From positions 28,444 to 92,443 of the forward strand of contig CATISA010000018.1 of NCBI GenBank assembly GCA_949529445.1: DNA of 64,000 nucleotides, read 5' to 3'. Under the pieces are notes generated by a model. It made no database searches. It saw nothing but the letters and a program-made list of their open reading frames with translations, and had not been told where the DNA came from. How positions within the stretch are numbered: the first letter of the stretch is position 1; each line of letters begins with the position of its first letter. Shown piece after piece: positions 51,936 through 61,269 of this stretch. The position numbers were made by a program, and so were the translations under genes. The DNA is from Alphaproteobacteria bacterium UBA4588. Lineage in GTDB: Bacteria > Pseudomonadota > Alphaproteobacteria > Puniceispirillales > Puniceispirillaceae.

Positions 51936-54900
51936 TGCTGGCGCACTCCTCTTCTTATCGCCCGCAGGCTGTGCTTGGCTGTGTTACGAATTTTAGCTTT
52001 CTTCATGGTGCCTCACATCCAGCAGAAATAGTGAGCCAAGCGGCCCGTCTTGGCTGGCAGTCTGTTGGTATTTCTGACATTAATAGCTGTGCTGGATTGG
52101 TGCGTGCACATCTTGCAGCAGAGGCTGATGCTATAACGCTGCTGGCGGGGGCTTGTCTTACGTTGTCTGATGGGCCCGATGTTATTTGCTATGTCCGGAA
52201 CCGAGCAGGGTATGAAAGCTTGTGCCAGCTTTTGAGTGCTGTGATGTGCCGACCCGGGCGTACCAGTAAAGATGCGCTTGTCATTCATAAAGGTGAGCTG
52301 GCACGGCTATCTTGTGATGTTGAGCTGATTACTGTGCCGCCTCTGCATCCTGATGCCGATTATCGTGCCCAGTGTCAGCAGATTGACCTTATTACTGAGG
52401 CTACAATATATGCTGGCGCTTATCTTATGCGTGATGGCTGTGATGAAGCGCGCCTTGAAATGCTGTCCAGATGGGCTGTAGCAGACGGGTTTAAACTGGT
52501 GGCTTTGGGATATGTTCTTTATCATCTACCAGATCGCCGACCCCTCGCTGATCTGCTTAGCTGTATTCGAGAAAAGAAGGTATTACAGCAGGCAGGCTAT
52601 CTTCTATCACGGAATGCAGAACGACATCTTTTATCGCCAGATGAAATGGCGCGCCGCTGGCGGGGCTATGAGATGGCGTTGAAACAGGCAGATATGCTTG
52701 CTCACCGCTGCCAATTCTCGCTCTCTGAGATTTCCTATGAATATCCTGATGAAGTCACAGGCGCACACCGTACCGCCTTGCAGGAACTTGAATATCAAAC
52801 AGATCGCGGCGCTAACACACGCTACCCAGATGGTGTGCCAGAAATCGTAAAGGGCTACTTAAAAAAAGAATTAGCGCTTGTTGGGCGGCTCAATTATGCG
52901 GCCTATTTTCTAACAGTATTTGATATTGTACGGTTTGCTAGGTCCCGCAATATTCTCTGTCAGGGGCGTGGCTCTGCTGCAAATTCAGCGATTTGCTATT
53001 GTCTATATATCACATCTGTTGACCCTGCTCGGTCTGAACCCCTCTTTGAGCGGTTTGTCAGTGATGTTCGAAATGAGCCACCTGATATTGATGTTGATTT
53101 TGAACATCAGCGGCGCGAAGAAATTATCCAGTATATTTACCACCGGTATGGGCGGCATCGTACAGGTCTGGCGGCAACAGTGATAACCTATCGCAGTAAA
53201 TCGGCTTTTGTTGAAACAGCCAAAGCCTTTGGTTTAAGCCGAGATGTGCAACGGATCCTATCCACCCAAGTCTGGGGCCGCAAAAAGACAGAAGATGCCA
53301 CAGCAGATGCACGAATGCTTCACGCTGCAGGACTTGATCCGCATGACCGCTTATTAAAAATGGTAATGCATTTGGCGCGTCAGTTGCGTGGCTTCCCGCG
53401 TCATCTCTCGCAGCATGTTGGTGGCTTTGTGATCGCCCGTACACGACTTGATTCATTATGTGTTATCCGTCCTGCTGCGATGCAGGCCCGTACGATTGTT
53501 GAATGGGACAAGGATGATTTGGATGCGCTGGGATTGCTGAAAGTGGATATTCTGGCGCTTGGTATGCTGACTTGCTTGCAATCGGCATTTCAGCTTCTTG
53601 CCCGTCATTACCAGCGCCCCCTTACTCTTGCCTCATTGCCACCTGAAGATAAGGCAACCTACGACATGCTGTGCCGGGGCCTGTCTATCGGGGTTTTTCA
53701 GGTTGAATCGCGGGCACAGATGGCGATGCTTCCCCGGCTACAGCCACGTTCTTTTCATGATCTGGTTGTGCAGGTTGCAATTGTCCGGCCAGGCCCGATA
53801 CAGGGCGATATGGTGCATCCTTATTTACGCAGGCGGGCAGGGTCTGAAGTTGTTGAGTATCCATCTGATGAATTGCGCACTGTGCTTGAACGTACCCTTG
53901 GTGTGCCGCTGTTTCAGGAACAGGCAATGAAAATTGCAATTGTCGGAGCAGGGTTTAGTCCAGAAGACGCTGACAGGCTTAGGCGGGCAATGGCAACGTT
54001 TCGTAAGAATGATGAAATTCACGGATTTTTTGACAAAATGGTAAATGGTATGGTCGCCCGTGGCTATGACCCTGATTTTGCTGTGCGATGCTTTCGTCAG
54101 ATTGAAGGCTTTGGTACCTACGGCTTTCCTGAATCTCATGCCGCCAGCTTTGCTCTTCTGGTATATGCCTCTGCATGGCTAAAATGCCATTATCCAGATG
54201 TCTTTACTGTGGCACTATTAAATGCCCAGCCAATGGGGTTTTATAGCCCTTCTCAGCTAGTTGCCGAAGCAAAACGTAGCGGCGTGGATATCCGCCCTAT
54301 TGATATTAACCAGTCTGATTGGGATACAATATTAGAGCCGACGACACATTCACGATATGCAATTCGACTTGGATTACGGCTGGTTAAGGGGCTGGGTGAA
54401 GCAGAAGGGCGGCGGATTGCTGCCTGCCGGAATGACGGTTATCATAAAGTTGAAGATATTTTACGCCGAGCAGATGTGTCTGCGCGGGCTGTTGAAGCAC
54501 TTGCCCGTGGTGACGGGTTCGGCTCGCTTGGGCTGACAGCACGTCAGGCATTATGGCATGTCCGAAAACATACTCGTCAGACTCTGCATACGCTACCGCT
54601 ATTTGCCAGTAGTGAACAGCCAGAAGATCCCTGCGACACCGAGAGCGCGGCTGCGTTGCCTACTGCCGGACTTGGTGAGACCGTTGCACAAGATTATCAG
54701 TCAACAGGACTTTCTTTAAAAGCGCATCCGGTTGATGTGCTGGCGCCATATTTTATTGCTGAAGGCTGGCAGACCTGCTCTGATATAGCCCGTGCTCGTA
54801 ATGGCCGCAGGCTTAATATTCTTGGGCTTGTGACAATGCGCCAGCGCCCGGGAACAGCAAATGGGACTGTCTTCATTACGCTCGAAGACGGGCAGGGATG

Positions 54901-55111
54901 TGTCAATGTTATAATCTGGGGAACGCTTGTCGAGCAATTCAGACAAGCTGTTATTAGCGCACACCTACTTGGGGTAAAAGGGCGGGTGCAAAAACAGGGG
55001 CAAATTATCCATTTTATGGCTGAGGCGCTTTATCATTGTGACCATTATCTGAAACAATTACAGACAGCAGATCGTCATGCCCTTACACTAAGAAGTAGAG
55101 ATTTTCACTAG
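51935..55111 (+). CDS. dnaE2: Error-prone DNA polymerase DnaE2
   Basis: C-family polymerase that extends past lesions. The N-terminal PHP domain begins with LGCVTNFSFLHGASHPAEIV; the palm aspartates are in PPDIDVDFEHQRREE, next to ILCQGRGSAANSAICYCL; a C-terminal OB-fold is seen around GTVFITLEDGQGCVNVIIW. I start at the ATG at 51935, overlapping the imuB stop as TAATG, giving 1058 residues. The in-frame extension to 51908 lies within imuB. It converges on the dacC-like gene with a 4 bp gap. Confidence 0.95.
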   Translation: MLAHSSSYRPQAVLGCVTNFSFLHGASHPAEIVSQAARLGWQSVGISDINSCAGLVRAHLAAEADAITLLAGACLTLSDGPDVICYVRNRAGYESLCQLLSAVMCRPGRTSKDALVIHKGELARLSCDVELITVPPLHPDADYRAQCQQIDLITEATIYAGAYLMRDGCDEARLEMLSRWAVADGFKLVALGYVLYHLPDRRPLADLLSCIREKKVLQQAGYLLSRNAERHLLSPDEMARRWRGYEMALKQADMLAHRCQFSLSEISYEYPDEVTGAHRTALQELEYQTDRGANTRYPDGVPEIVKGYLKKELALVGRLNYAAYFLTVFDIVRFARSRNILCQGRGSAANSAICYCLYITSVDPARSEPLFERFVSDVRNEPPDIDVDFEHQRREEIIQYIYHRYGRHRTGLAATVITYRSKSAFVETAKAFGLSRDVQRILSTQVWGRKKTEDATADARMLHAAGLDPHDRLLKMVMHLARQLRGFPRHLSQHVGGFVIARTRLDSLCVIRPAAMQARTIVEWDKDDLDALGLLKVDILALGMLTCLQSAFQLLARHYQRPLTLASLPPEDKATYDMLCRGLSIGVFQVESRAQMAMLPRLQPRSFHDLVVQVAIVRPGPIQGDMVHPYLRRRAGSEVVEYPSDELRTVLERTLGVPLFQEQAMKIAIVGAGFSPEDADRLRRAMATFRKNDEIHGFFDKMVNGMVARGYDPDFAVRCFRQIEGFGTYGFPESHAASFALLVYASAWLKCHYPDVFTVALLNAQPMGFYSPSQLVAEAKRSGVDIRPIDINQSDWDTILEPTTHSRYAIRLGLRLVKGLGEAEGRRIAACRNDGYHKVEDILRRADVSARAVEALARGDGFGSLGLTARQALWHVRKHTRQTLHTLPLFASSEQPEDPCDTESAAALPTAGLGETVAQDYQSTGLSLKAHPVDVLAPYFIAEGWQTCSDIARARNGRRLNILGLVTMRQRPGTANGTVFITLEDGQGCVNVIIWGTLVEQFRQAVISAHLLGVKGRVQKQGQIIHFMAEALYHCDHYLKQLQTADRHALTLRSRDFH

Positions 55112-55115
55112 CAGG

Positions 55116-56387
55116 TTAACTTGTTTCAGCAAGAATATCATCAGGTAGGGCGATACAGGCACTGCCAGCACTAAAGAGGGCCGCGCACGCCGCACGTGCC
55201 TCACCTTCATCTAGCTTTCTGAACTGAACACGCCAAAGGGGTATCTGCCCTTGCACAACAAGCGATAATTGGGCGGGGCGACGGGTTAGAACAGTCCCGG
55301 CCGTTCGGCGTGCCGAAATTGCAGCCTTATGGGCTGAAATGCGGCGCGAGAAACTACCCACTTGAATGCTCCATTGCTGAGGTGGTGCATCAAGAATACG
55401 TGGCAGAAGAGTTGTCGTGGCAAGACTAAGCGGTGCTTTGGCTGGCCGAGACGGCGCAGATACTGGCGCGCGCACGGGAACCGGTACTGATTTGGCAGTG
55501 GCCTGCAGAATTTCTATTGGGCGCGGCGCAGGCAATGATGTGGCAGGCAGGCGCTTGACCTGAATAGGTTTCACCCGTTTAAACTGTTTATCCAGAATAG
55601 AAACCATATGCTTATCACGGCTACGGCCGGTTTTACCGCCAAACACAACGCCTATCAGCCGTACGCCGTTACGTTCGGCAGTGGCAACAAGATTAAAGCC
55701 GGCAGCGTTCGTATAACCAGTTTTAATACCGTCTGTACCACGGAAAATCTTCAGAAGCCGGTTATGATTTTTAAATTTACGTCCGTTCCAGTTAAACTGG
55801 GTGCGGCTGAAATAATGAAAATACTGCGGAAAATCACGTCTGACAGCCATCCCTAAACGTGCCATATCGCGCGCCGTACTATATTGGCTACTGTGGGGGA
55901 GGCCAGAGGCATTCCGGAAAATGGTTCTGCTCATGCCAAGTGACTTTGCTTTGCGTGTCATCTTACGGGCAAATTCACGCTCGCTACCGCCACCAAGATG
56001 CTCTGCAACAACTGTTGCCACATCATTTGCTGATTTTGTGACCAGGGCAAGAATAGCATTTTTGACAGTGATTGTATGGCCTGATTTCAGATAAAGTTTT
56101 GAGGGCGACCGGCTTGCCGCTACCCGGCTTACCTTCATCCGCGTATCCATTGTCACCTTTTTTTGCTGTAAGGCTTCAAACATCAGATAAAGTGTCATAA
56201 TTTTTGTAAGTGAGGCAGGGCGAAGCTGTTTATCTGCATTGCGCGAAAATAATATTTTGCCCGATGACTCTTCAAGAATAATTGATGCGTAGCGCGGGTT
56301 AGCAGATGCATCTGAAATAGCCGAAAAGTGAAGCCCAAAAAACACTACAAATACAATGAAAACATGATAGACTAAACTTATTTTCAT
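55116..56387 (-). CDS. D-alanyl-D-alanine carboxypeptidase with SPOR domain
   Basis: Exported penicillin-binding protein (PBP5/6-like, S11) that trims peptidoglycan pentapeptides. A signal peptide covers about residues 1-29. The three active-site motifs are intact: SLTK in RPASLTKIMT, SAN in TKSANDVATV, and KTG in DGIKTGYTNAAG. A proline/alanine-rich linker leads to a C-terminal SPOR-like domain (QWSIQVGSFSRRISAHKAA) that binds denuded septal glycan. This domain pairing is common in alphaproteobacteria. Confidence 0.92.
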   Translation of the reverse strand: MKISLVYHVFIVFVVFFGLHFSAISDASANPRYASIILEESSGKILFSRNADKQLRPASLTKIMTLYLMFEALQQKKVTMDTRMKVSRVAASRSPSKLYLKSGHTITVKNAILALVTKSANDVATVVAEHLGGGSEREFARKMTRKAKSLGMSRTIFRNASGLPHSSQYSTARDMARLGMAVRRDFPQYFHYFSRTQFNWNGRKFKNHNRLLKIFRGTDGIKTGYTNAAGFNLVATAERNGVRLIGVVFGGKTGRSRDKHMVSILDKQFKRVKPIQVKRLPATSLPAPRPIEILQATAKSVPVPVRAPVSAPSRPAKAPLSLATTTLLPRILDAPPQQWSIQVGSFSRRISAHKAAISARRTAGTVLTRRPAQLSLVVQGQIPLWRVQFRKLDEGEARAACAALFSAGSACIALPDDILAETS

Positions 56388-56614
56388 AAAACGCTCTCAT
56401 GGACAGTCAAAGGATTTACCGTGGCAAATAGACATCTAACGGTGAGGCTAACATAATGAATCATACTAGTCTTAACAGCAGAAACAACCCTATGTTCTGA
56501 CATCAGAACAGAAATTCTGTGAAAAAAAATGCCTTACCCTCTTTTCCCATTCAATTTAAATGCCAATATCATAAGGAGAGTAAACATTTCCGGATGCCCA
56601 TAGGTTAGGATGTT

Positions 56615-56938
56615 ATGAGTAACGATAAACGGTTTGATGACGATGATAATGGAGGTGTGATACTCGATAAGAAAATCGAGACACAGAAACCTGCGCTTTA
56701 TCGTGTTCTCATGCTCAATGATGATTATACGCCGATGGAATTTGTTGTCATGGTATTGCAGCGCTTTTTTGGGCACAATACCGAAGCAGCACAGCGTATT
56801 ATGCTCCATGTTCATCAGCGTGGTGTCGGTGTTTGCGGTATCTTTACTTATGAAGTGGCAGAAGCAAAAGCAGACCAAGTTATGACCTTTGCCCGTAAAA
56901 ATGAACACCCGCTGCAATTGCAGCTTGAAAAGGAGTAG
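56615..56938 (+). CDS. clpS: ATP-dependent Clp protease adaptor ClpS
   Basis: N-end-rule adaptor of 107 residues that delivers substrates to ClpA. The core is visible in [20 protein letters not shown] and the helix with [20 protein letters not shown] disordered acidic N-terminus (about 25 residues) engages ClpA. It lies 8 bp before clpA. Alphaproteobacteria may carry two ClpS paralogues; this one is the clpA-linked copy. Confidence 0.95.
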   Translation: MSNDKRFDDDDNGGVILDKKIETQKPALYRVLMLNDDYTPMEFVVMVLQRFFGHNTEAAQRIMLHVHQRGVGVCGIFTYEVAEAKADQVMTFARKNEHPLQLQLEKE

Positions 56939-56946
56939 GGAGCGCG

Positions 56947-59226
56947 ATGCTTTCGCAAGACCTTGAAGAAACATTACGCCGTGCCTTGTCACTTGCAGGA
57001 GAGCGCGCCCATGAATTTGCAACCTTAGAGCATCTTTTGCTTGCGATGACGGATGACCCTGATGCGCTAGATGTGTTGCATGGGTGCAAGGTTGATGTGC
57101 CGCAACTTCGTGATTTACTTAGCCGCCATATAGAAGAGGAATTTACCTCTATCGTAAATCCCGCTGAAGATCTGGAAGTGCAACCTACGTCCGGTTTCCA
57201 ACGTGTTGTTCAGCGTGCCATCATCCATACCCAGTCATCTGGCCGCGGTGTTGCAACTGCTGCCAATGTTCTGATTGCAATGTATTCGGAGCGCGAAAGC
57301 CATGCTGTCTGGTTTTTGAATTCGCTCAACCTTTCGCGTCTGGATGCGGTAAGCTATCTCAGCCATGGCACAGGCGAGCCTGTCGAAGGCGCAGATAGGT
57401 CTACAGGTGATAATGCAGAAGGGGATCGCGCAAAATCTGACCCTTTGTCTGAATATTCTGTCAATCTAGTGGCAAAGGCTCGTGAGGGCCGGATTGATCC
57501 GCTTATTGGCCGCGATAGCGAAGTTGACAGAACAATTCAGGTATTATGCCGTCGGACAAAAAATAACCCGCTTTATGTTGGCGACCCAGGTGTTGGTAAG
57601 ACAGCTATTGCAGAAGGTCTTGCGTTGCGGATTGCAACAAGTGATGTGCCGGACGTCTTGGCTGACGCTGTTATCTATTCTCTTGATATGGGCCAACTTC
57701 TGGCAGGGACGCGTTATCGGGGTGATTTTGAAGAGCGCCTGAAAGCGGTGATGAAGCAAGTTGAAGAGGATGAGCAGGCTATTCTGTTCATTGATGAAAT
57801 TCACACCATTATCGGTGCTGGTGCTACATCAGGTGGGGCTATGGATGCCTCTAACTTGTTAAAGCCAGCCCTTCAGACAGGTGGTCTGCGTTGCATTGGC
57901 TCTACGACCTATAAAGAATTCCGATCCTATTTTGAAAAAGACCGCGCCCTTGCCCGCAGATTCCAGAAAATTGATGTGGTAGAGCCAACTATTCCGGACA
58001 CCATCAAAATTCTGCAGGGACTGAAATCCTACTATGAGGCGCACCATAATGTGCGCTTCACCGCCGCAGCAATCAAAACAGCGGTTGAGCTTTCAGCCCG
58101 TTATATTAATGACAGAAAGCTCCCCGATAAAGCTATTGACGTTATTGATGAAGCTGCAGCGGCTCAGATGTTAATGCCAAAATCACGCCGGAAACAGGTG
58201 ATTGGTCAGAAAGAAATTGAAACGACATTAGCCTCCATGGCGCGCATTCCTTCTAAGCATGTAAGTCGTGATGACAAATCTGTGCTAGCTTCGCTAGAGG
58301 CTGACTTAAAGCGTATGGTCTTTGGGCAGGATGACGCTCTGTCTGCACTTGCCTCAGCCATTAAATTATCACGTGCAGGTTTGCGTGAGCCTGAAAAGCC
58401 AATTGGTAATTACTTGTTTTCTGGTCCGACAGGTGTTGGGAAAACCGAAGCTGCCCGCCAGCTTGCTGAAATACTTGGTGTGAAGCTTGTGCGGTTTGAT
58501 ATGTCAGAATATATGGAACGCCACACAGTGAGCCGTCTTATTGGTGCACCACCGGGCTATGTTGGATTTGATCAGGGCGGGCTACTAACCGACGCTATTG
58601 ACCAGACACCGCATGCTGTTCTATTGCTTGATGAGATTGAAAAAGCCCATCCAGACTTGTTTAATATTCTACTTCAGGTAATGGATCATGGTAAGTTGAC
58701 GGATAGTAATGGGAAGTCGGTTGATTTCCGGAATGTTGTTCTCATCATGACAACAAATGCTGGCGCAACCGAAATGTCCAAGCAGGCCATTGGTTTTGGT
58801 CGTGGTAATAAGGTTGATGCGGATATCGAGGCGATAGAAAAAGCCTTTACGCCAGAATTCCGTAACCGGCTGGATGCTGTCATTCCGTTTCAAACCTTGC
58901 CTTCAGAAGTGGTACGGATGGTTGTTGATAAATTTATCATGCAACTTGAAGCGCAGCTTACCGATAGAAACGTCGAAATCGAACTTGATGTAGCGGCGCG
59001 TGACTGGATTTCAAAGAAGGGCTATCACCCAACCTTTGGTGCTCGCCCTCTGGCCCGTGTTGTCCAAGAGGAAATCAAAAAGCCACTTGCAGACCATCTG
59101 CTGTTTGGTGATTTGACATCAGGTGGCATCGTGAAGGTCACAGTTGCCGATAATAAGCTTGTGCTGGATGTGAGCCCGCACGAGCCGCGCGGCAAACAGA
59201 AAGCAAAACGCAGCGAGCCCGTCTAG
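56947..59226 (+). CDS. clpA: ATP-dependent Clp protease ATP-binding subunit ClpA
   Basis: Double AAA+ unfoldase working with ClpP. The N-domain (SQDLEETLRRALSLAGERAH) binds ClpS; Walker A1 is GDPGVGKT and A2 is GPTGVGKT, with Walker B segments LFIDEIHT and LLLDEIEKAHPD. The ClpP-docking IGF loop is seen in QAIGFGRGNK. The 759 residues are typical. Its 3' end converges on the GNAT gene with a 13 bp gap. Confidence 0.96.
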   Translation: MLSQDLEETLRRALSLAGERAHEFATLEHLLLAMTDDPDALDVLHGCKVDVPQLRDLLSRHIEEEFTSIVNPAEDLEVQPTSGFQRVVQRAIIHTQSSGRGVATAANVLIAMYSERESHAVWFLNSLNLSRLDAVSYLSHGTGEPVEGADRSTGDNAEGDRAKSDPLSEYSVNLVAKAREGRIDPLIGRDSEVDRTIQVLCRRTKNNPLYVGDPGVGKTAIAEGLALRIATSDVPDVLADAVIYSLDMGQLLAGTRYRGDFEERLKAVMKQVEEDEQAILFIDEIHTIIGAGATSGGAMDASNLLKPALQTGGLRCIGSTTYKEFRSYFEKDRALARRFQKIDVVEPTIPDTIKILQGLKSYYEAHHNVRFTAAAIKTAVELSARYINDRKLPDKAIDVIDEAAAAQMLMPKSRRKQVIGQKEIETTLASMARIPSKHVSRDDKSVLASLEADLKRMVFGQDDALSALASAIKLSRAGLREPEKPIGNYLFSGPTGVGKTEAARQLAEILGVKLVRFDMSEYMERHTVSRLIGAPPGYVGFDQGGLLTDAIDQTPHAVLLLDEIEKAHPDLFNILLQVMDHGKLTDSNGKSVDFRNVVLIMTTNAGATEMSKQAIGFGRGNKVDADIEAIEKAFTPEFRNRLDAVIPFQTLPSEVVRMVVDKFIMQLEAQLTDRNVEIELDVAARDWISKKGYHPTFGARPLARVVQEEIKKPLADHLLFGDLTSGGIVKVTVADNKLVLDVSPHEPRGKQKAKRSEPV

Positions 59227-59239
59227 GACAGATAATAGC

Positions 59240-60433
59240 CTAGGTTGAATCTGGCGTCCGGTATGGCGAATGCTGGGTGATAAGTTTAGCTTCTTCCTCA
59301 ACCAGTCTGTTTTCTTGGCTAAGGAAGCGCTGAACGGCGCTGGCAAAGCCTTCATGGCCAATCCAGTGTGCCGAATAGGTAATCACAGGAACGTAACCGC
59401 GTTGGACTTTGTGAATGCCTTGTGCCCCAGCTTCAACGCGGTCAAGACCGGTGCGGATAGCAAAATCAATCGCCTGATAATAGCATGTCTCAAAATGTAA
59501 ATTTGGAAGGTCGCGTAGACACCCCCAATTACGTCCATAAAGGGCATCATGGCCAATGAAGTTCAAGGCACCTGCAATAATATCACCATCCTGTTCAGCC
59601 ATGATGAGAAGAATTTTATCTGCAAGATGCTGTCCAATACGGTCGAAGAATCCACGGGTTAAATAGGCTCCACCCCATTTTTTATCAATTGTCGCAAGAT
59701 AGAATTCATAGAATTTATCCCAATGTTGTTGGGTAATATCATCACCGGTGAGCTTCAAAAAATGTACGTCTTGATCTGCTAGGCTCTTGCGTTCTTTGCG
59801 GATGTTTTTACGTTTGCGCGATGACAAGGCGGCAAGAAAATCATCAAAGTGCTGATAGCTATGATTATGCCAATGGAACTGAACGCCTTTTCGTATCATC
59901 CAGCCTTGAGTATCAAGAACTGCCTGATCAGCATCAGATAAAAAATTAATATGAGCGGATGATATATCATTATTCTGTGCAAGCTCGGTAAGGGCGGCTC
60001 CCATTGCGCCGGCAAGCTGGGGGTTTTGATCCCGACTTAGCAGGCGCGGCCCTGGTACAGGCGTAAAAGGGATTGCGGTTAGAAATTTCGGATAATAATG
60101 CCCGCCGGCTCTTTCAAACCCGTTGGCCCAAGCATGGTCAAAAACATATTCGCCATAGGAATTATATTTCACATAATTTGGCATCGCCGCCAGCAATGCA
60201 CCATCCTGAGTGCGGGCTGTCAAGTAAAGTGGCTCCCAGCCTGTATCTGCCCCTACAGAGTTACTATCTTCTAGGGCTGAAAGGAATGCATGCAGTAAAA
60301 AGGGATGCGCATCTGGCACCAGCGCATCCCAGTCTGTTGCGTCTATATCGGCAAGTGACGATACTGCCATAACCGTCAGGTCACCTGCCATAGCAAGCAC
60401 GGTATCATCAGCATGAGGGGGTGGATTTTGCAT
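59240..60433 (-). CDS. GNAT-type acyltransferase, DUF482 family
   Basis: A 397-residue protein of the FemAB/GNAT-like DUF482 (COG3146) family. Conserved parts are HPFLLHAFLSALEDSNSVG near the N-terminus, SRKRKNIRKERKS in the middle, and FETCYYQAIDFAIRTGLDRV near the C-terminus. The reaction is not established; relatives are labelled peptidoglycan or aminoacyl transferases. It follows the RidA-family gene on the same strand with a 68 bp gap. Confidence 0.85.
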   Translation of the reverse strand: MQNPPPHADDTVLAMAGDLTVMAVSSLADIDATDWDALVPDAHPFLLHAFLSALEDSNSVGADTGWEPLYLTARTQDGALLAAMPNYVKYNSYGEYVFDHAWANGFERAGGHYYPKFLTAIPFTPVPGPRLLSRDQNPQLAGAMGAALTELAQNNDISSAHINFLSDADQAVLDTQGWMIRKGVQFHWHNHSYQHFDDFLAALSSRKRKNIRKERKSLADQDVHFLKLTGDDITQQHWDKFYEFYLATIDKKWGGAYLTRGFFDRIGQHLADKILLIMAEQDGDIIAGALNFIGHDALYGRNWGCLRDLPNLHFETCYYQAIDFAIRTGLDRVEAGAQGIHKVQRGYVPVITYSAHWIGHEGFASAVQRFLSQENRLVEEEAKLITQHSPYRTPDST

Positions 60434-60501
60434 AACAGTGATATGGTTCAGATATCGGCTAATGGCAACCCTGTGCGCCTGATTTGCCGCTGATCCATCA
60501 T

Positions 60502-60969
60502 TTAGCTGATCTGAAAAATACCTTCGACTTCAACACAAGTGCCACGTGGCAAGGCGTTTGTTCCTATAGCAAAGCGTGCATGACGACCTGCTTCTCCAAA
60601 TGCGTCCACCATCAGATTTGATGCCCCATTCATAACCTCTGGCTGATCGGTGAAGTCATTTGTGCAGGCAACAAACCCGCCAAGCTTCACAACTTGAACG
60701 ACCCGCGATAAATCTCCACCACAAGCATGTTTCAGCTGTGCTAGCAGATTAATAGCACAAATACGCGCTTCTCCTGCGGCCTGCTCTATTGTCACAGTAT
60801 CGCCTACCTTGCCGGTAACCTGTAATCCGCCATTCACAAATGGCACCTGTCCAGACACATAGACCATGTCGCCAACAATAACATATGGCATATAATTAGC
60901 CGCAGGCGAGGGAGCTTCTGGCAAGGTAATGCCGAGGTTTTTAAGATTCAGTTCAGCAGGTGATGTCAT
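60502..60969 (-). CDS. RidA-family protein
   Basis: A 155-residue trimer-forming protein of the Rid/YjgF superfamily; RidA proper hydrolyses reactive enamine/imine intermediates. Visible features are VSGQVPFVNGGLQVTGKVGD and the C-terminal ARFAIGTNALPRGTCVEVEG. The arginine position normally followed by the hydrolase loop is only partly conserved, so it may belong to a Rid subgroup other than RidA itself. It is in a likely operon with the DUF482 gene. Confidence 0.85.
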   Translation of the reverse strand: MTSPAELNLKNLGITLPEAPSPAANYMPYVIVGDMVYVSGQVPFVNGGLQVTGKVGDTVTIEQAAGEARICAINLLAQLKHACGGDLSRVVQVVKLGGFVACTNDFTDQPEVMNGASNLMVDAFGEAGRHARFAIGTNALPRGTCVEVEGIFQIS

Positions 60970-61269
60970 GGAATAGTCTCCGTCTTATAGGATAGATTAG
61001 GCTGGGTAAATGCCATCAAATGATGTCCCGACAATGACATGAGCTGGGTAGTCAATGCAAGACTGAAACACACGGAACTAATAGAAGGTTCTAAGATGAG
61101 GCTCCGGGGTAAAAGTGATTGTAGAAGTCCTAATCAATGCGGGTATAGGACATTAAAGGGCGATCAGCCATCAAAAAACCAGCCAAGACAATGTTGGCTG
61201 GTTTTCATCATTTTATCACCGTGGGCGTGGCATAAGGGCAGCCACGGGCTATCCTGGCCTTTGCTCAGC
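60970..61269. other. Intergenic region between RidA and nrdJ
   Basis: About 300 bp between two minus-strand genes. It holds the nrdJ terminator at 61175-61205 and presumably the RidA/DUF482 promoter nearer 60970-61060. Short + strand frames here do not look coding. Confidence 0.5.
61175..61205 (-). terminator. Rho-independent terminator of nrdJ
   Basis: A perfect 12 bp inverted repeat (AAAACCAGCCAA / TTGGCTGGTTTT) around a 7-nt loop lies 64 bp past the nrdJ stop codon. Read on the minus strand, the stem ends in a run of six T residues. Confidence 0.85.
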